Positions 8,701 through 17,103 of a stretch of DNA of 64,000 nucleotides are shown here, piece after piece. The stretch is from NCBI RefSeq assembly GCF_004022465.1, contig NZ_SAVA01000010.1:1-64000 (forward strand), read 5' to 3'. The notes beneath the pieces are model-generated. The model ran no database searches and was not told where the DNA came from. It saw nothing but the letters and a program-made list of their open reading frames with translations. The position numbers and the translations under genes are program-made. Position 1 is the first letter of the stretch, and each line of letters starts with the position of its first letter. The DNA is from Rhodobacter huangdaonensis. GTDB lineage: Bacteria > Pseudomonadota > Alphaproteobacteria > Rhodobacterales > Rhodobacteraceae.

Positions 8701-9270
8701 ATGATGACTCTCTCCAAGGCCGTGAAACCGGTTGTTGCGTCCTTCGGGGCGGCGGCGCTGGCACTGGCCATGATCTCCGGTTCCGCTTCGGCCCAGCAGA
8801 CGAACGCCGGCCGCGCGGAACGCTATATCCCGACGATCTGGATCGACCCCGACGGCTGCGAGCACTGGGCGATGGATGACGGGCTCGAGGGCTACATGGA
8901 TGCGCGCAAGACCCGCGACGGCCGCCCGGTATGCCACCGCGACGTCTGCGGCGTGCTGCAGACCGACACGCTCTTTGCCACCGGCAGCGCGAAGATCACC
9001 GCCTCCGGCCGCAACTATCTGGAAAACTTCTTCCGCACCGCGCAGGCGCGCAGCTTCATCATCACCGGCCACACCGACAGCCGCGCCTCGGACGAGTACA
9101 ACATGCGGCTTTCGAAGAGCCGCGCCGAGGCGGTGGCGGGCGTTGCCCAGTCGACCGGCGCCTCGGTGCTTGCGGTGAACTGGTATGGCGAGCGCTGGCC
9201 GCGCGCCACCAATGCCACCGCCGCCGGCATGGCGCAGAACCGCCGCGTCGAAGTGATCTGCGTGAAGTGA
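8701..9270 (+). CDS. Secreted OmpA-family protein with N-terminal WIDP-GC-HW domain
   Basis: 189 aa. Signal peptide at residues 1-34 (hydrophobic AALALAMISG, cleavage after ASA). Residues about 45-80 form a small domain WIDPDGCEHWAMDDGLEGYM ending in a second Cys; residues about 85-189 are an OmpA C-terminal (peptidoglycan-binding) domain with DTLFATGSAKIT, ITGHTDSRASDEYN and the final NRRVEVIC. It probably tethers to peptidoglycan in the periplasm. Start chosen at the ATGATG at 8701, with AGGAGG and GGAAG upstream; a longer frame from 8569 would bury the signal peptide. It lies 11 bases before a lipoprotein that carries the same small domain. Confidence 0.85.
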   Translation: MMTLSKAVKPVVASFGAAALALAMISGSASAQQTNAGRAERYIPTIWIDPDGCEHWAMDDGLEGYMDARKTRDGRPVCHRDVCGVLQTDTLFATGSAKITASGRNYLENFFRTAQARSFIITGHTDSRASDEYNMRLSKSRAEAVAGVAQSTGASVLAVNWYGERWPRATNATAAGMAQNRRVEVICVK

Positions 9271-9281
9271 GGGGACAGGAC

Positions 9282-9605
9282 ATGAAAGCGATCAAAATCC
9301 TCCTGCTCCTCGGTGCCGCGGCCGGCCTTGCCGCCTGTGACAGCGCGGAACCTTCGGACAAGGGCTGGGACCGCAACATCGGCGGCGCCAAGCACCTGAG
9401 CCAGCTCAAGGCCGGGGTCTGGATCGACCCGGAAGGCTGCGACCACTGGATCATCGACGACGGCGCCGAAGGCTACATGACCGCCCGCGTCGACGATTAC
9501 GGCAAGCCGATCTGCTCGGGCGCCGGCCCCGCCTCGACCGCGGTCGGCCCGTTCAAGTCGGGTGGCGAGATCCGCGATCCGGTCCGGCCGTCGAACTTCG
9601 AGTAA
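9282..9605 (+). CDS. Small lipoprotein with WIDP-GC-HW domain
   Basis: 107-aa predicted lipoprotein: MKAIKILLLLGAAAGLAAC with a lipobox LAAC, Cys19 as the lipidation site and Asp at +2, which in enterobacteria favours inner-membrane retention. Residues about 43-77 (VWIDPEGCDHWIIDDGAEGY) closely repeat the domain in the preceding OmpA-like protein, including both Cys positions and the DDG-EGYM core. GGGGACAGG serves as ribosome-binding site. The two genes are almost certainly co-transcribed and end at a strong terminator. Function of the domain is unknown to me. Confidence 0.85.
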   Translation: MKAIKILLLLGAAAGLAACDSAEPSDKGWDRNIGGAKHLSQLKAGVWIDPEGCDHWIIDDGAEGYMTARVDDYGKPICSGAGPASTAVGPFKSGGEIRDPVRPSNFE

Positions 9606-9626
9606 GCATTCGCCTAAATTTTGGGC

Positions 9627-9660
9627 AAATGAGCCGCGGGATCCGCCCCGCGGCTCATTT
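9627..9660 (+). terminator. Rho-independent terminator after the lipoprotein gene
   Basis: A perfect 14-bp stem AAATGAGCCGCGGG / CCCGCGGCTCATTT with a 6-base loop, 21 bases after the stop codon. The AAA/TTT ends make it potentially bidirectional. It separates the two secreted-protein genes from phoH. Confidence 0.85.
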
Positions 9661-9773
9661 CTTTGCAGTTCTGTGAAATTTTCACGCGCCCCTGCTGAAA
9701 AACAAACCAGCGCTTGCGTGACTCGGGGGGGAGAGGCACCATATCTTTACCAAGCCAGCCAAGGGAGACGTTA

Positions 9774-10790
9774 TTGGGCTTCAGCGCGATCTCACCCCCG
9801 CCTCGTTCTCAGGACAGCTTCGAAGCACTCCTGGAGTTTCCGGACAACCGCCTGCTGATCGGGCTGTGCGGCGAGTTCGACCGCAATCTGGCGCAGATCG
9901 AGCACAAGCTCTCGGTGCATATCCTGCGGCGCGGCAACCAGCTTGCCGTCGTCGGCAGCCCCGAGGCGCAGATGCAGGCGACCGGCATCCTGCACCACCT
10001 CTATCAGCGCCTCGAACAGGGCAAGGCGGTCGACGCCGGCGAGGTTGATGCGGCGATCCGGATGGCCGATCTCGGCAATGCCGGGATCACCGTGGACGAA
10101 CAGCTCGAGATGTTCGCCGCCGGGCAATACGAGATCCGCACCCGCAAGAAGCAGGTCGAACCGCGGACCGAGGCGCAGAAGGCCTATGTGAAGGCGCTGT
10201 TCGAGAACGAGCTTGCCTTCGGCATCGGCCCCGCGGGCACCGGCAAGACCTATCTCGCCGTCGCTGTCGGCGTCACCATGCTGATCGGCGGCCATGTCGA
10301 CAAGATCATCCTCTCCCGTCCCGCCGTCGAGGCGGGCGAGCGTCTCGGCTTCCTGCCCGGCGACATGAAGGAGAAGGTCGATCCCTACATGCAGCCGCTT
10401 TACGACGCGCTGAACGACTTCCTGCCGGCAAAGCAGATGCAGAAGCTGATGGAGGAGAAGCGCATCGAGATCGCGCCCTTGGCCTTCATGCGCGGGCGCA
10501 CGCTCGCCAATGCCTTCGTCGTGCTCGACGAGGCGCAGAACGCGACGACGATGCAGATGAAGATGTTCCTCACCCGTCTCGGGCAGGGCAGCCGCATGGT
10601 CATCACCGGCGACCGCAGCCAGATCGACCTGCCGCGCGGCGTGCCCTCGGGGCTGCAGGACGCCGAGCGCATTCTCGACGGTGTGCGCGGGATCTCGTTC
10701 AACTACTTCACCGCCTCGGACGTGGTGCGTCACCCCCTTGTGGCGCGGATCATTGACGCCTATGACCGCGACGATGGAGCCGCTGGTTGA
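9774..10790 (+). CDS. phoH: PhoH-family ATPase
   Basis: Cytoplasmic P-loop ATPase of the PhoH/YbeZ type, linked with YbeY in ribosome and RNA metabolism. Walker A GPAGTGKT and Walker B VVLDEAQN are followed by ITGDRSQIDLP. A TTG at 9774 is proposed as start because AGGGAG lies six bases upstream; an ATG at 9714 is in frame but has no Shine-Dalgarno and adds residues with no family character. That gives 338 aa, a usual length. The 3' end overlaps the start of ybeY. Confidence 0.92.
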   Translation: MGFSAISPPPRSQDSFEALLEFPDNRLLIGLCGEFDRNLAQIEHKLSVHILRRGNQLAVVGSPEAQMQATGILHHLYQRLEQGKAVDAGEVDAAIRMADLGNAGITVDEQLEMFAAGQYEIRTRKKQVEPRTEAQKAYVKALFENELAFGIGPAGTGKTYLAVAVGVTMLIGGHVDKIILSRPAVEAGERLGFLPGDMKEKVDPYMQPLYDALNDFLPAKQMQKLMEEKRIEIAPLAFMRGRTLANAFVVLDEAQNATTMQMKMFLTRLGQGSRMVITGDRSQIDLPRGVPSGLQDAERILDGVRGISFNYFTASDVVRHPLVARIIDAYDRDDGAAG

Positions 10791-11283
10791 GATCCTGATC
10801 GAAGAACCCCGCTGGGAGGAGGTAGACCTCCCGGCGCTGGCCGAACGCGCCGCGCGCGCCGTTCTGGCCGATCAGCAGATCTTGCCCGACGACTGGGAGA
10901 TCAGCCTGCTCGGCTGTGACGACGCGCGCATCGCGGTGCTGAACGCCGAGTTCCGCGCGAAACCCACCCCCACGAATGTGCTCAGCTGGCCCGCCGAGGA
11001 CCTTGCGGCCGAGGCCGAGGGCGCGTTGCCCGAGCCGCCCGAGCCCTTCCTGCCCGGCGAGCGCGACAGCCTTGGCGACATCGCCATCGCCTTCGAGACT
11101 TGCGCGCGCGAGGCGGCCGAGGGCGGCAAGACGCTGGCCGATCACGTCACCCACCTGATCGTGCACGGTGTGCTGCATCTTCTCGGTTACGATCACGTGC
11201 GTGAGGGCGATGCCACCTTGATGGAATCCACGGAAGTGCGCATTCTTGAAAAGATGGGCATTGATGACCCATATTTGGCATGA
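10774..11283 (+). CDS. ybeY: Endoribonuclease YbeY
   Basis: Zinc-dependent RNase involved in 16S rRNA 3'-end maturation and ribosome quality control. 169 aa from the ATG at 10774 (MEPLVEILIEE); an ATG at 10762 is equally possible. The metal-binding signature HGVLHLLGYDH (H-x3-H-x5-H) is near residue 128, preceded by PTNVLSWP and GDIAIAFE, both conserved. It overlaps phoH by 17 bases and precedes the CorC-like gene, the usual alphaproteobacterial order. Confidence 0.93.
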   Translation: MEPLVEILIEEPRWEEVDLPALAERAARAVLADQQILPDDWEISLLGCDDARIAVLNAEFRAKPTPTNVLSWPAEDLAAEAEGALPEPPEPFLPGERDSLGDIAIAFETCAREAAEGGKTLADHVTHLIVHGVLHLLGYDHVREGDATLMESTEVRILEKMGIDDPYLA

Positions 11284-11319
11284 TGCGGCAATTTTCGCCG
11301 CGTGATCTGGAAAGGTACG

Positions 11320-12225
11320 ATGGAACACGCCGCTGACGGAGCTCTCTCCGCCAACGCCCCTGCGTCGGATGCCGACGCGGGCGACAGTTCCGAGCCGCAC
11401 TCGCGCGGCTTACTGGGACGACTCTTCGGGGCGCTTGGCGCCTCCACCCCTGACAACGACAGCGAGGCTCCGGCCACGCCTGCGCCCGAAACCGCGGCCG
11501 CCGCCGGGCTGCCGGGCATCGGCAACCTGCGCCGGATGCGGGTCGGCGATGTCGCGATCCCCAAGGTCGAGATCGTCGCGGTGCCGGTCGGCATCACCCG
11601 CGACGAGCTGGTGGCGGTGTTCCGCGAGCAGGGCTATTCCCGCCTGCCGGTGTTCAAGGACACGCTCGACACCCCGCTTGGCCTTGTCCACCTGAAGGAC
11701 CTCGCCCTCGAATACGGCTTTGGCGCCTCCTCGGGGCGGTTCTCGGTGAAGAAGCTGCTGCGGCCGCTCCTCTTCGTGCCGCCCTCGATGCCGATCGGGG
11801 TGCTGTTGCAGAAGATGCAGGTGCAGCGCATCCACATGGCGCTGGTGATCGACGAATACGGCGGTGTCGACGGGCTGGTCACGCTCGAGGATCTGATCGA
11901 GCAGGTGATCGGCGAGATCGAGGACGAGCATGACGAGGCCGAGGGCGGTTTCTGGAAGCTCGAGAAACCCGGCCAGTGGGTGGTGCTGGCGCGCGCCCCG
12001 GTGAAGGATTTCGAGGCCGAGATCGGCATGACCCTCGCCGACCCCGAGGAGGAGCAGGAGATCGACTCGATGGGCGGTCTCGTCTTCATGCAGATCGGCC
12101 GGGTGCCGGCGCGCGGCGAGGTGATCAAGGGCGAGAACGGCGTCGAATACGAGATCGTCGATGCCGATCCGCGCCGGATCAAGCGGTTGCGTGTGCGCCT
12201 GCCGGGCGTGGCGCCGGCGGAGTGA
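11320..12225 (+). CDS. CBS-pair / CorC-HlyC domain protein
   Basis: 301-aa soluble member of the HlyC/CorC family (often named TlyC or CorC), thought to take part in divalent-metal homeostasis. A disordered acidic and Ala-rich N-terminus (about 1-55) is followed by two CBS domains (about 70-190; VPVGITRDELVAVFREQGYS, LVIDEYGGVDGLVTLEDLIE) and a C-terminal CorC_HlyC domain (about 205-290; DSMGGLVFMQIGRVP). The ATG at 11320 has GGAAAGG directly upstream. Sits between ybeY and lnt in the conserved cluster. Confidence 0.88.
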   Translation: MEHAADGALSANAPASDADAGDSSEPHSRGLLGRLFGALGASTPDNDSEAPATPAPETAAAAGLPGIGNLRRMRVGDVAIPKVEIVAVPVGITRDELVAVFREQGYSRLPVFKDTLDTPLGLVHLKDLALEYGFGASSGRFSVKKLLRPLLFVPPSMPIGVLLQKMQVQRIHMALVIDEYGGVDGLVTLEDLIEQVIGEIEDEHDEAEGGFWKLEKPGQWVVLARAPVKDFEAEIGMTLADPEEEQEIDSMGGLVFMQIGRVPARGEVIKGENGVEYEIVDADPRRIKRLRVRLPGVAPAE

Positions 12226-12235
12226 CGCGGACGCG

Positions 12236-13789
12236 ATGAGCCTGCGCTGGCCTGCCTTCCTGCGTGCCCCGTGCCGCCCGTCCTGGCGGGCGCTGGTGGT
12301 GGCCGTGCTTCTGGGCGCGGGCGTCGCGGCCGGGCAGGCGCCTTTGGGCGCGTGGTTCGTGGCGCTGCCGGCAGCCAGCGGGCTGCTGGCGCTGGCGGCA
12401 CGCGCGCGCGCGGGCTGGATCGGCTTTGCCGGCGGCTTCGGCTATGCCGCCGCGGCGATGTTCTGGATCGTCGAGCCGTTTCTGGTCGAGCCCGAGGTTT
12501 ATGGCTGGATGGCGCCCTTCGCGCTCGTCTTCATGGCGGCGGGGATGGGGGCGTTCTGGGCGCTTGGCGCGGGGCTGGGCGCGCGGCTCGGCCGCGGCCG
12601 GCGCGGCGCACGCGTGGCCGGCATCGCGGTCGGCCTCGTCGCCTCGGACGCGCTGCGCTCTTACGTCTTCACCGGCTTTCCCTGGGTGCTCTTCGGGCAT
12701 CTGTGGATCGGCACGCCGGTCGCGCAGGCGGCGGCTTTCGTCGGCCCGATCGGGCTGAGCCTGCTGACGCTGGCGCTGGCAGCGCTGCCCTGGCTTGCCC
12801 CCGGCCCGCGCGGGCGGATCGTCGGCGCGGGGGTGGCGCTGGCGGCGCTTGCAGGGCTCTGGGCCGGTGGCACCGCGCGGCTCAATGCGCCCGAGGCGCC
12901 GCGCGATCCCCCCGTCAACCTGCGCCTCGTGCAGCCGAACGCGCCGCAGGCGCTGAAATGGCTGCCCGAATATCGGCTGAGCTTCTTCTATCGCCATCTC
13001 GACCTGACCGCCGAGGAGCCCGCACCCGGCAAGCCGCGCCCCGATCTGGTGATCTGGCCCGAGACCGCGGTGCCCTTCTTGCTCAATGACCCCGGCGCCG
13101 GGCTGAAGATGGTGGCCGAGGCCGCGGGCGGCATCCCCGTCGCGCTTGGCATCCAGCGCGAGGAGGGGCGGCGCTATTACAACAGCCTTGCGGTGATCGG
13201 GCCCGACGGCAGCGTCGGGCAGGTCTATGACAAGGTGCACCTCGTGCCCTTCGGCGAATACATGCCGCTCGGCGATCTGGCGGCCGAGTTCGGCATCGCC
13301 GCCTTCGCCGCGCAGGAAGGCAACGGCTATTCCTCGGGCCCGGGCGAGCGGCTTCTGGACCTTGGCCGGCTCGGCCGGGCCGAGCCGCTGATCTGCTATG
13401 AGGCGGTCTTCCCGCAGGACATCCGCCGGGTGCCCACGCGCCCCGACTGGCTGATGCAGGTGACGAATGATGCCTGGTTCGGCGAGCTCTCGGGCCCCTG
13501 GCAGCACCTTGCGCAGGCGCGGCTGCGGGCGATCGAGTTCGGCCTGCCGCTGGCGCGGGCCGCCAACACCGGCGTCAGCGCGATGATCGACGCGAAGGGC
13601 CGGGTGACGGACGAGCTCGGCATGGGTGTCGAGGGGGTGATCGACGCGCCCCTGCCGCCGGCGCTGCCCGAAACGCTTTACGCCCGGATCGGCGACGGGC
13701 CGGTGGTGGCGCTGCTTGCGCTGCTGGCCGTGCTGATTTTCCTTGCGGCACCGAAATGGCGCGTTGACCCCGGCGCCGGCCGGGTCTAG
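12236..13789 (+). CDS. lnt: Apolipoprotein N-acyltransferase
   Basis: Inner-membrane enzyme that N-acylates the lipidated Cys of lipoproteins, the last step of lipoprotein maturation. 517 aa: about six N-terminal membrane segments (residues 20-215), a periplasmic nitrilase-like domain, and a C-terminal membrane segment (about 490-508). The catalytic triad is visible as Glu276 (IWPETAVP), Lys333 (YDKVHLVPFGEY) and Cys387 (LICYE). Start at 12236, ten bases after the CorC-like stop. The metK leader riboswitch starts just after its stop codon. Confidence 0.96.
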   Translation: MSLRWPAFLRAPCRPSWRALVVAVLLGAGVAAGQAPLGAWFVALPAASGLLALAARARAGWIGFAGGFGYAAAAMFWIVEPFLVEPEVYGWMAPFALVFMAAGMGAFWALGAGLGARLGRGRRGARVAGIAVGLVASDALRSYVFTGFPWVLFGHLWIGTPVAQAAAFVGPIGLSLLTLALAALPWLAPGPRGRIVGAGVALAALAGLWAGGTARLNAPEAPRDPPVNLRLVQPNAPQALKWLPEYRLSFFYRHLDLTAEEPAPGKPRPDLVIWPETAVPFLLNDPGAGLKMVAEAAGGIPVALGIQREEGRRYYNSLAVIGPDGSVGQVYDKVHLVPFGEYMPLGDLAAEFGIAAFAAQEGNGYSSGPGERLLDLGRLGRAEPLICYEAVFPQDIRRVPTRPDWLMQVTNDAWFGELSGPWQHLAQARLRAIEFGLPLARAANTGVSAMIDAKGRVTDELGMGVEGVIDAPLPPALPETLYARIGDGPVVALLALLAVLIFLAAPKWRVDPGAGRV

Positions 13790-13803
13790 GCAAGCATATC
13801 GAA

Positions 13804-13850
13804 CCGCTCCAACGGCTTCCTGACGGAGCGGGGATTCATCTAATGGAGCA
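13804..13850 (+). promoter_or_regulatory. SAM/SAH riboswitch in the metK leader
   Basis: A stem CCGCTCC (13804-13810) / GGAGCGG (13825-13831) encloses AACGGCTTCCTGAC, and a downstream TGGAGCA (13844-13850) carries the Shine-Dalgarno. These are the conserved elements of the SAM/SAH riboswitch of Rhodobacterales: the loop GGCTTCC pairs with the GGAG of the ribosome-binding site as a pseudoknot when SAM is bound, shutting off translation of metK. Recognition rests on my memory of the consensus; a covariance-model search (Rfam SAM-SAH) would settle it. Confidence 0.88.
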
Positions 13851-13857
13851 CTTCCCC

Positions 13858-15024
13858 ATGGCACGACAGAATTACGTGTTCACCTCCGAATCCGTTTCGG
13901 AAGGACACCCCGACAAGGTTTGCGACCGCATCTCGGATGCGGTGCTCGATGCGCTGATCGCAGAAGAGCCCAATGCCCGCGTCGCCTGCGAGACGTTTGC
14001 CACTACCAATCAGGTCGTCGTCGGCGGCGAGGTCGGGCTGTCGGACAAGGCGAAGCTCGCCGAGTTCATGAGCCGCATCGACGGCATCGTGCGCGACTGC
14101 GTCAAGGACATCGGCTACGAGCAGGACAAGTTCCACTGGGCGACGCTGAACTTCGCCAATTACCTTCACCCGCAGTCGGCCCATATCAGCCAGGGCGTCG
14201 ACAAGGACGGGGCGGGCGATCAGGGCATCATGTTCGGCTACGCGACCGACGAGACCGCCGAGCTGATGCCGGCGCCGATCCTCTATTCGCACGCGATCCT
14301 GCGCCGCCTCGCCGAGGTGCGCAAATCGGGCATCGAGCCGACGCTCGGCCCCGATGCGAAGTCGCAGCTGTCGGTGCGCTACGAGGGCGGCCGCCCGGTC
14401 GGCGTGACCTCGATCGTGCTCTCGACCCAGCATAAATACGAAAGCCAGAGCTCGGCCGACATCCGCGCGATCGTCGAGCCCTATATCCGCGAGGTGCTGC
14501 CCGAGGGCTGGATCACCGACAAGACCGAATGGTGGGTGAACCCGACGGGCACCTTCGTGATCGGCGGGCCGGACGGCGACGCGGGGCTGACGGGGCGCAA
14601 GATCATCGTCGACACCTATGGCGGCGCGGCGCCGCATGGCGGCGGTGCCTTCTCCGGCAAGGACCCGACCAAGGTCGACCGCTCGGCCGCCTATGCGGCG
14701 CGCTACCTCGCGAAGAACGTCGTTGCGGCGGGTCTGGCGAAGAAATGCCTGATCCAGGTGAGCTATGCGATCGGCGTGGCCAAGCCGCTGTCGATCTATG
14801 TCGACACCTATGGCACCGGCACCGTGCCGGATGAGGAGATCGAGCGCATCGTCGCGAAATGCATGGATCTGACGCCGCGCGGCATCCGCACCCATCTCGA
14901 GCTGAACAAGCCGATCTATGCCCGCACCGCGGCCTATGGCCATTTCGGCCGGGCGCCCGAGGCGGATGGCGGCTTCAGCTGGGAAAAGACCGACCTGACC
15001 GAGGCGCTGAAGAAGGCGCTCTGA
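13858..15024 (+). CDS. metK: S-adenosylmethionine synthetase
   Basis: Makes S-adenosylmethionine from methionine and ATP. 388 aa, starting MARQNYVFTSESVSEGHPDK; later GDQGIMFGYA, GAGDQG and GGAAPHGGGAFSGKDP are diagnostic ATP/phosphate-binding motifs. The ATG at 13858 is used; the in-frame ATG at 13843 overlaps the ribosome-binding site inside the riboswitch pseudoknot and would not be accessible. Expression is likely repressed at translation by its own product through the leader riboswitch. A strong terminator follows. Confidence 0.98.
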   Translation: MARQNYVFTSESVSEGHPDKVCDRISDAVLDALIAEEPNARVACETFATTNQVVVGGEVGLSDKAKLAEFMSRIDGIVRDCVKDIGYEQDKFHWATLNFANYLHPQSAHISQGVDKDGAGDQGIMFGYATDETAELMPAPILYSHAILRRLAEVRKSGIEPTLGPDAKSQLSVRYEGGRPVGVTSIVLSTQHKYESQSSADIRAIVEPYIREVLPEGWITDKTEWWVNPTGTFVIGGPDGDAGLTGRKIIVDTYGGAAPHGGGAFSGKDPTKVDRSAAYAARYLAKNVVAAGLAKKCLIQVSYAIGVAKPLSIYVDTYGTGTVPDEEIERIVAKCMDLTPRGIRTHLELNKPIYARTAAYGHFGRAPEADGGFSWEKTDLTEALKKAL

Positions 15025-15042
15025 CCGGGGCCAGGGCAATCG

Positions 15043-15072
15043 AAAAGGCCGGGCAGGGCGCCCGGCCTTTTT
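15043..15072. terminator. Bidirectional terminator between metK and the NTF2-like gene
   Basis: Stem GGCCGGGC (15047-15054) / GCCCGGCC (15060-15067) with a 5-base loop, followed by TTTTT and preceded by AAAA, so it can end metK transcripts rightward and the minus-strand genes leftward. Confidence 0.88.
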
Positions 15073-15102
15073 CCGTTTCCGGGGTGCCCGCGATCGGGGC
15101 GC

Positions 15103-15492
15103 TCAGGCCTCGACGACGAATTGCGCCGCGATCACCTGCCAGCCGTCCGCCGCCAGGCCAAGCGTCGCGCACAGGATCGCGCCGATCCGGCCGGCGTCGG
15201 TGCCGTCGGCATTGACGATCCCGCTCAGCACGAAGCGCTGCATCACCACCACCGCCTCGCCGCCCGCGGGCCGGATCTTGGTCTTGCCGGTGACCAGCCG
15301 GGCCCGCGAGAAGGCGCCGGCAAGCTCGCCCGCGAACAGCTCGGCGATCTCGGCGCGGCCCTCGGCCAGGCCGCCGGTCAGGCTGAGAAAATCGGCGTCG
15401 GCGGCAAAGAGATCGGCCAGCGCGCGGGCGTCATGCGCGCCCCAGGCCTGGGCGAAGGCGCGCGGCAGGTCGTCGGGGCGGGCAAGGCTCAT
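15103..15492 (-). CDS. SgcJ/EcaC-type NTF2-like protein
   Basis: 129-aa cytoplasmic protein of the SnoaL/DUF4440 (NTF2-like cone fold) type: AFAQAWGAHDARALADLFAA at residues 12-31, LTGGLAEGRAEIAELF, and a C-terminal strand pair GWQVIAAQFVV. Such proteins are small hydrolases, isomerases or ligand-binding modules; no catalytic residues can be assigned here. Its start overlaps the stop of the upstream flavoprotein gene by 4 bases, so it is expressed with it. Confidence 0.75.
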   Translation of the reverse strand: MSLARPDDLPRAFAQAWGAHDARALADLFAADADFLSLTGGLAEGRAEIAELFAGELAGAFSRARLVTGKTKIRPAGGEAVVVMQRFVLSGIVNADGTDAGRIGAILCATLGLAADGWQVIAAQFVVEA

Positions 15493-16874
15493 GCCGCATC
15501 CTCCGGCCCGGGGACGATCTTGCCGGGGTTGAGCAGACCCTGCGGGTCGAGCGCCGCCTTGATCTGTCCCATCACCTGCCAGGCCGCGGCATGCTCGGCC
15601 GCCATCAGCCCGCGCTTGCCGGCGCCGATGCCATGCTCGCCGGTGATCGTGCCGCCCATCTCGAGCGCCATATGGGCAAGGTCATGCGCCACCTCTTTCG
15701 CCTTCGCGAGCTCGCTCGCGTTGCCGCGCTCGAGCAGCAGGATGGCATGGAAGTTGCCGTCGCCGACATGGCCGAGGATCGGCCCGACAAGGCCGGCCCT
15801 GGCGATCATCTCGCGGCCGCGCTCGACCGCCTCGGGCAGGCGCGAGATCGGCACGCAGACATCGGTGATCAGCCCCATGCTGCCCGGTCGCGAGGCGAGG
15901 CAGGACAGATAGGCGCCGTGGCGCATCTTCCACAGCCGGTTGCGGTCCTCGGTGGTGGTCGCCCATTGGAAATCGGCGCCGCCCATTTCGGCCACCACCT
16001 CGCCGAAGCGGCGGCTGTCCTCGGCCACGGTGGCCTCCGAGCCGTGGAACTCGATCATCAGATTCGGCTTCTCGGGCAGGTGGGTGCCGTTGATCGCGTT
16101 GAAGATCCGCGCCACCTCCTCGTCGACGAATTCGATGCGCGCCATCGGAATGCCCATCTGGATCGTCGTCTGCACGGTCTCGACCGCCGCCTCGAGCGTG
16201 TCGAAGGCGCACACGGCGGACGAGATCGCCTCGGGCTGGCCATGCAGGCGCAGCGTGAGCTCGGTGATCAGCCCAAGCGTGCCCTCGGCGCCGAGGAAGA
16301 GCGCGGTGAGGTCATAGCCCGAGGCCGATTTCGCCGCGCCGGAGCCGGTGCGGATCACCCGCCCGTCGGCCAGCACCACCTCGAGCGCCGCCACATTGTC
16401 GCGCATCGTGCCATAGCGCACCGTGGTCGTGCCCGAGGCGCGGGTCGAGGCCATGCCGCCAAGCGTTGCATTCGCGCCCGGATCGACGGGGAAGAAGAGG
16501 CCGGTTGCGCGCAGTTCGGTGTTCAGCTCCTCGCGCGTCAGCCCGGGCTGGATCCGCACCAGCCGGTCCTCGGCGGAAAGATCGACGATGCGGTTCATCC
16601 GGGTGAAATCGACGGTGATGCCGCCTTTGAGCGGCAGTGCGTGGCCCTCGAGCGAGGTGCCCGCGCCCCAGCCGGTCACCGGCACGCCCTCGGCGGCGCA
16701 GATCTTCATCAGCGCCGCAACCTCTTCGGTGGTCTCGGGATAGACCACCGCATCGGGCGGGGTCAGCGGAAACCAGGCCTCGGAATGGCCGTGCGCCTCG
16801 CGCTCGGGCCGGGTCTGCGTGAACCGCGTGCCGAACAGCGCCTCAAGCGCCGTGATCGCCGCTGCAAGTGCCAT
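15489..16874 (-). CDS. FAD-linked oxidase, D-lactate dehydrogenase (cytochrome)/GlcD-like
   Basis: 461-aa vanillyl-alcohol-oxidase-type flavoprotein that oxidises a 2-hydroxy acid such as D-lactate or glycolate and passes electrons to the respiratory chain. FAD-binding PCMH domain about residues 35-210 (VTGWGAGTSLEGHALP, DPGANATLGGMASTRASGT, GYDLTALFLGAEGTLG) and C-terminal FAD oxidase domain with GHVGDGNFH and GEHGIGAGK. Start set at 16874 because GGAGG lies five bases before it; the ATG at 16895 has poor spacing. Substrate is not decided by sequence alone. Confidence 0.85.
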   Translation of the reverse strand: MALAAAITALEALFGTRFTQTRPEREAHGHSEAWFPLTPPDAVVYPETTEEVAALMKICAAEGVPVTGWGAGTSLEGHALPLKGGITVDFTRMNRIVDLSAEDRLVRIQPGLTREELNTELRATGLFFPVDPGANATLGGMASTRASGTTTVRYGTMRDNVAALEVVLADGRVIRTGSGAAKSASGYDLTALFLGAEGTLGLITELTLRLHGQPEAISSAVCAFDTLEAAVETVQTTIQMGIPMARIEFVDEEVARIFNAINGTHLPEKPNLMIEFHGSEATVAEDSRRFGEVVAEMGGADFQWATTTEDRNRLWKMRHGAYLSCLASRPGSMGLITDVCVPISRLPEAVERGREMIARAGLVGPILGHVGDGNFHAILLLERGNASELAKAKEVAHDLAHMALEMGGTITGEHGIGAGKRGLMAAEHAAAWQVMGQIKAALDPQGLLNPGKIVPGPEDAA

Positions 16875-17103
16875 TTTCACCTCCGCGAAATCCATGATCG
16901 GTTCCGTCTTATGACGTTGCGGCGGCCGGCGAAAGAGGCGGGAAAAAAACATGCGCGGCGAACCGCTCTTTGTCGTCGATCAAGGTTCGCCGCCGCGGCG
17001 CGCGCTAGAAGCGGGCCGAATGCCGCGGCGCAGCGTTGCGGTTGCAGAGACCCCGTCCGGTGGCCGATGATGCCGCGGACGACCAGACCGAAAGGAACGC
17101 GCG

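Noticed and set aside
9627..9660. Hairpin considered as a regulatory element of phoH
   Set aside because: Position and shape fit a terminator; 114 bases remain to the phoH start.
13843..13857. Alternative metK start five codons upstream
   Set aside because: Lies within the Shine-Dalgarno/pseudoknot strand of the riboswitch and lacks its own ribosome-binding site.
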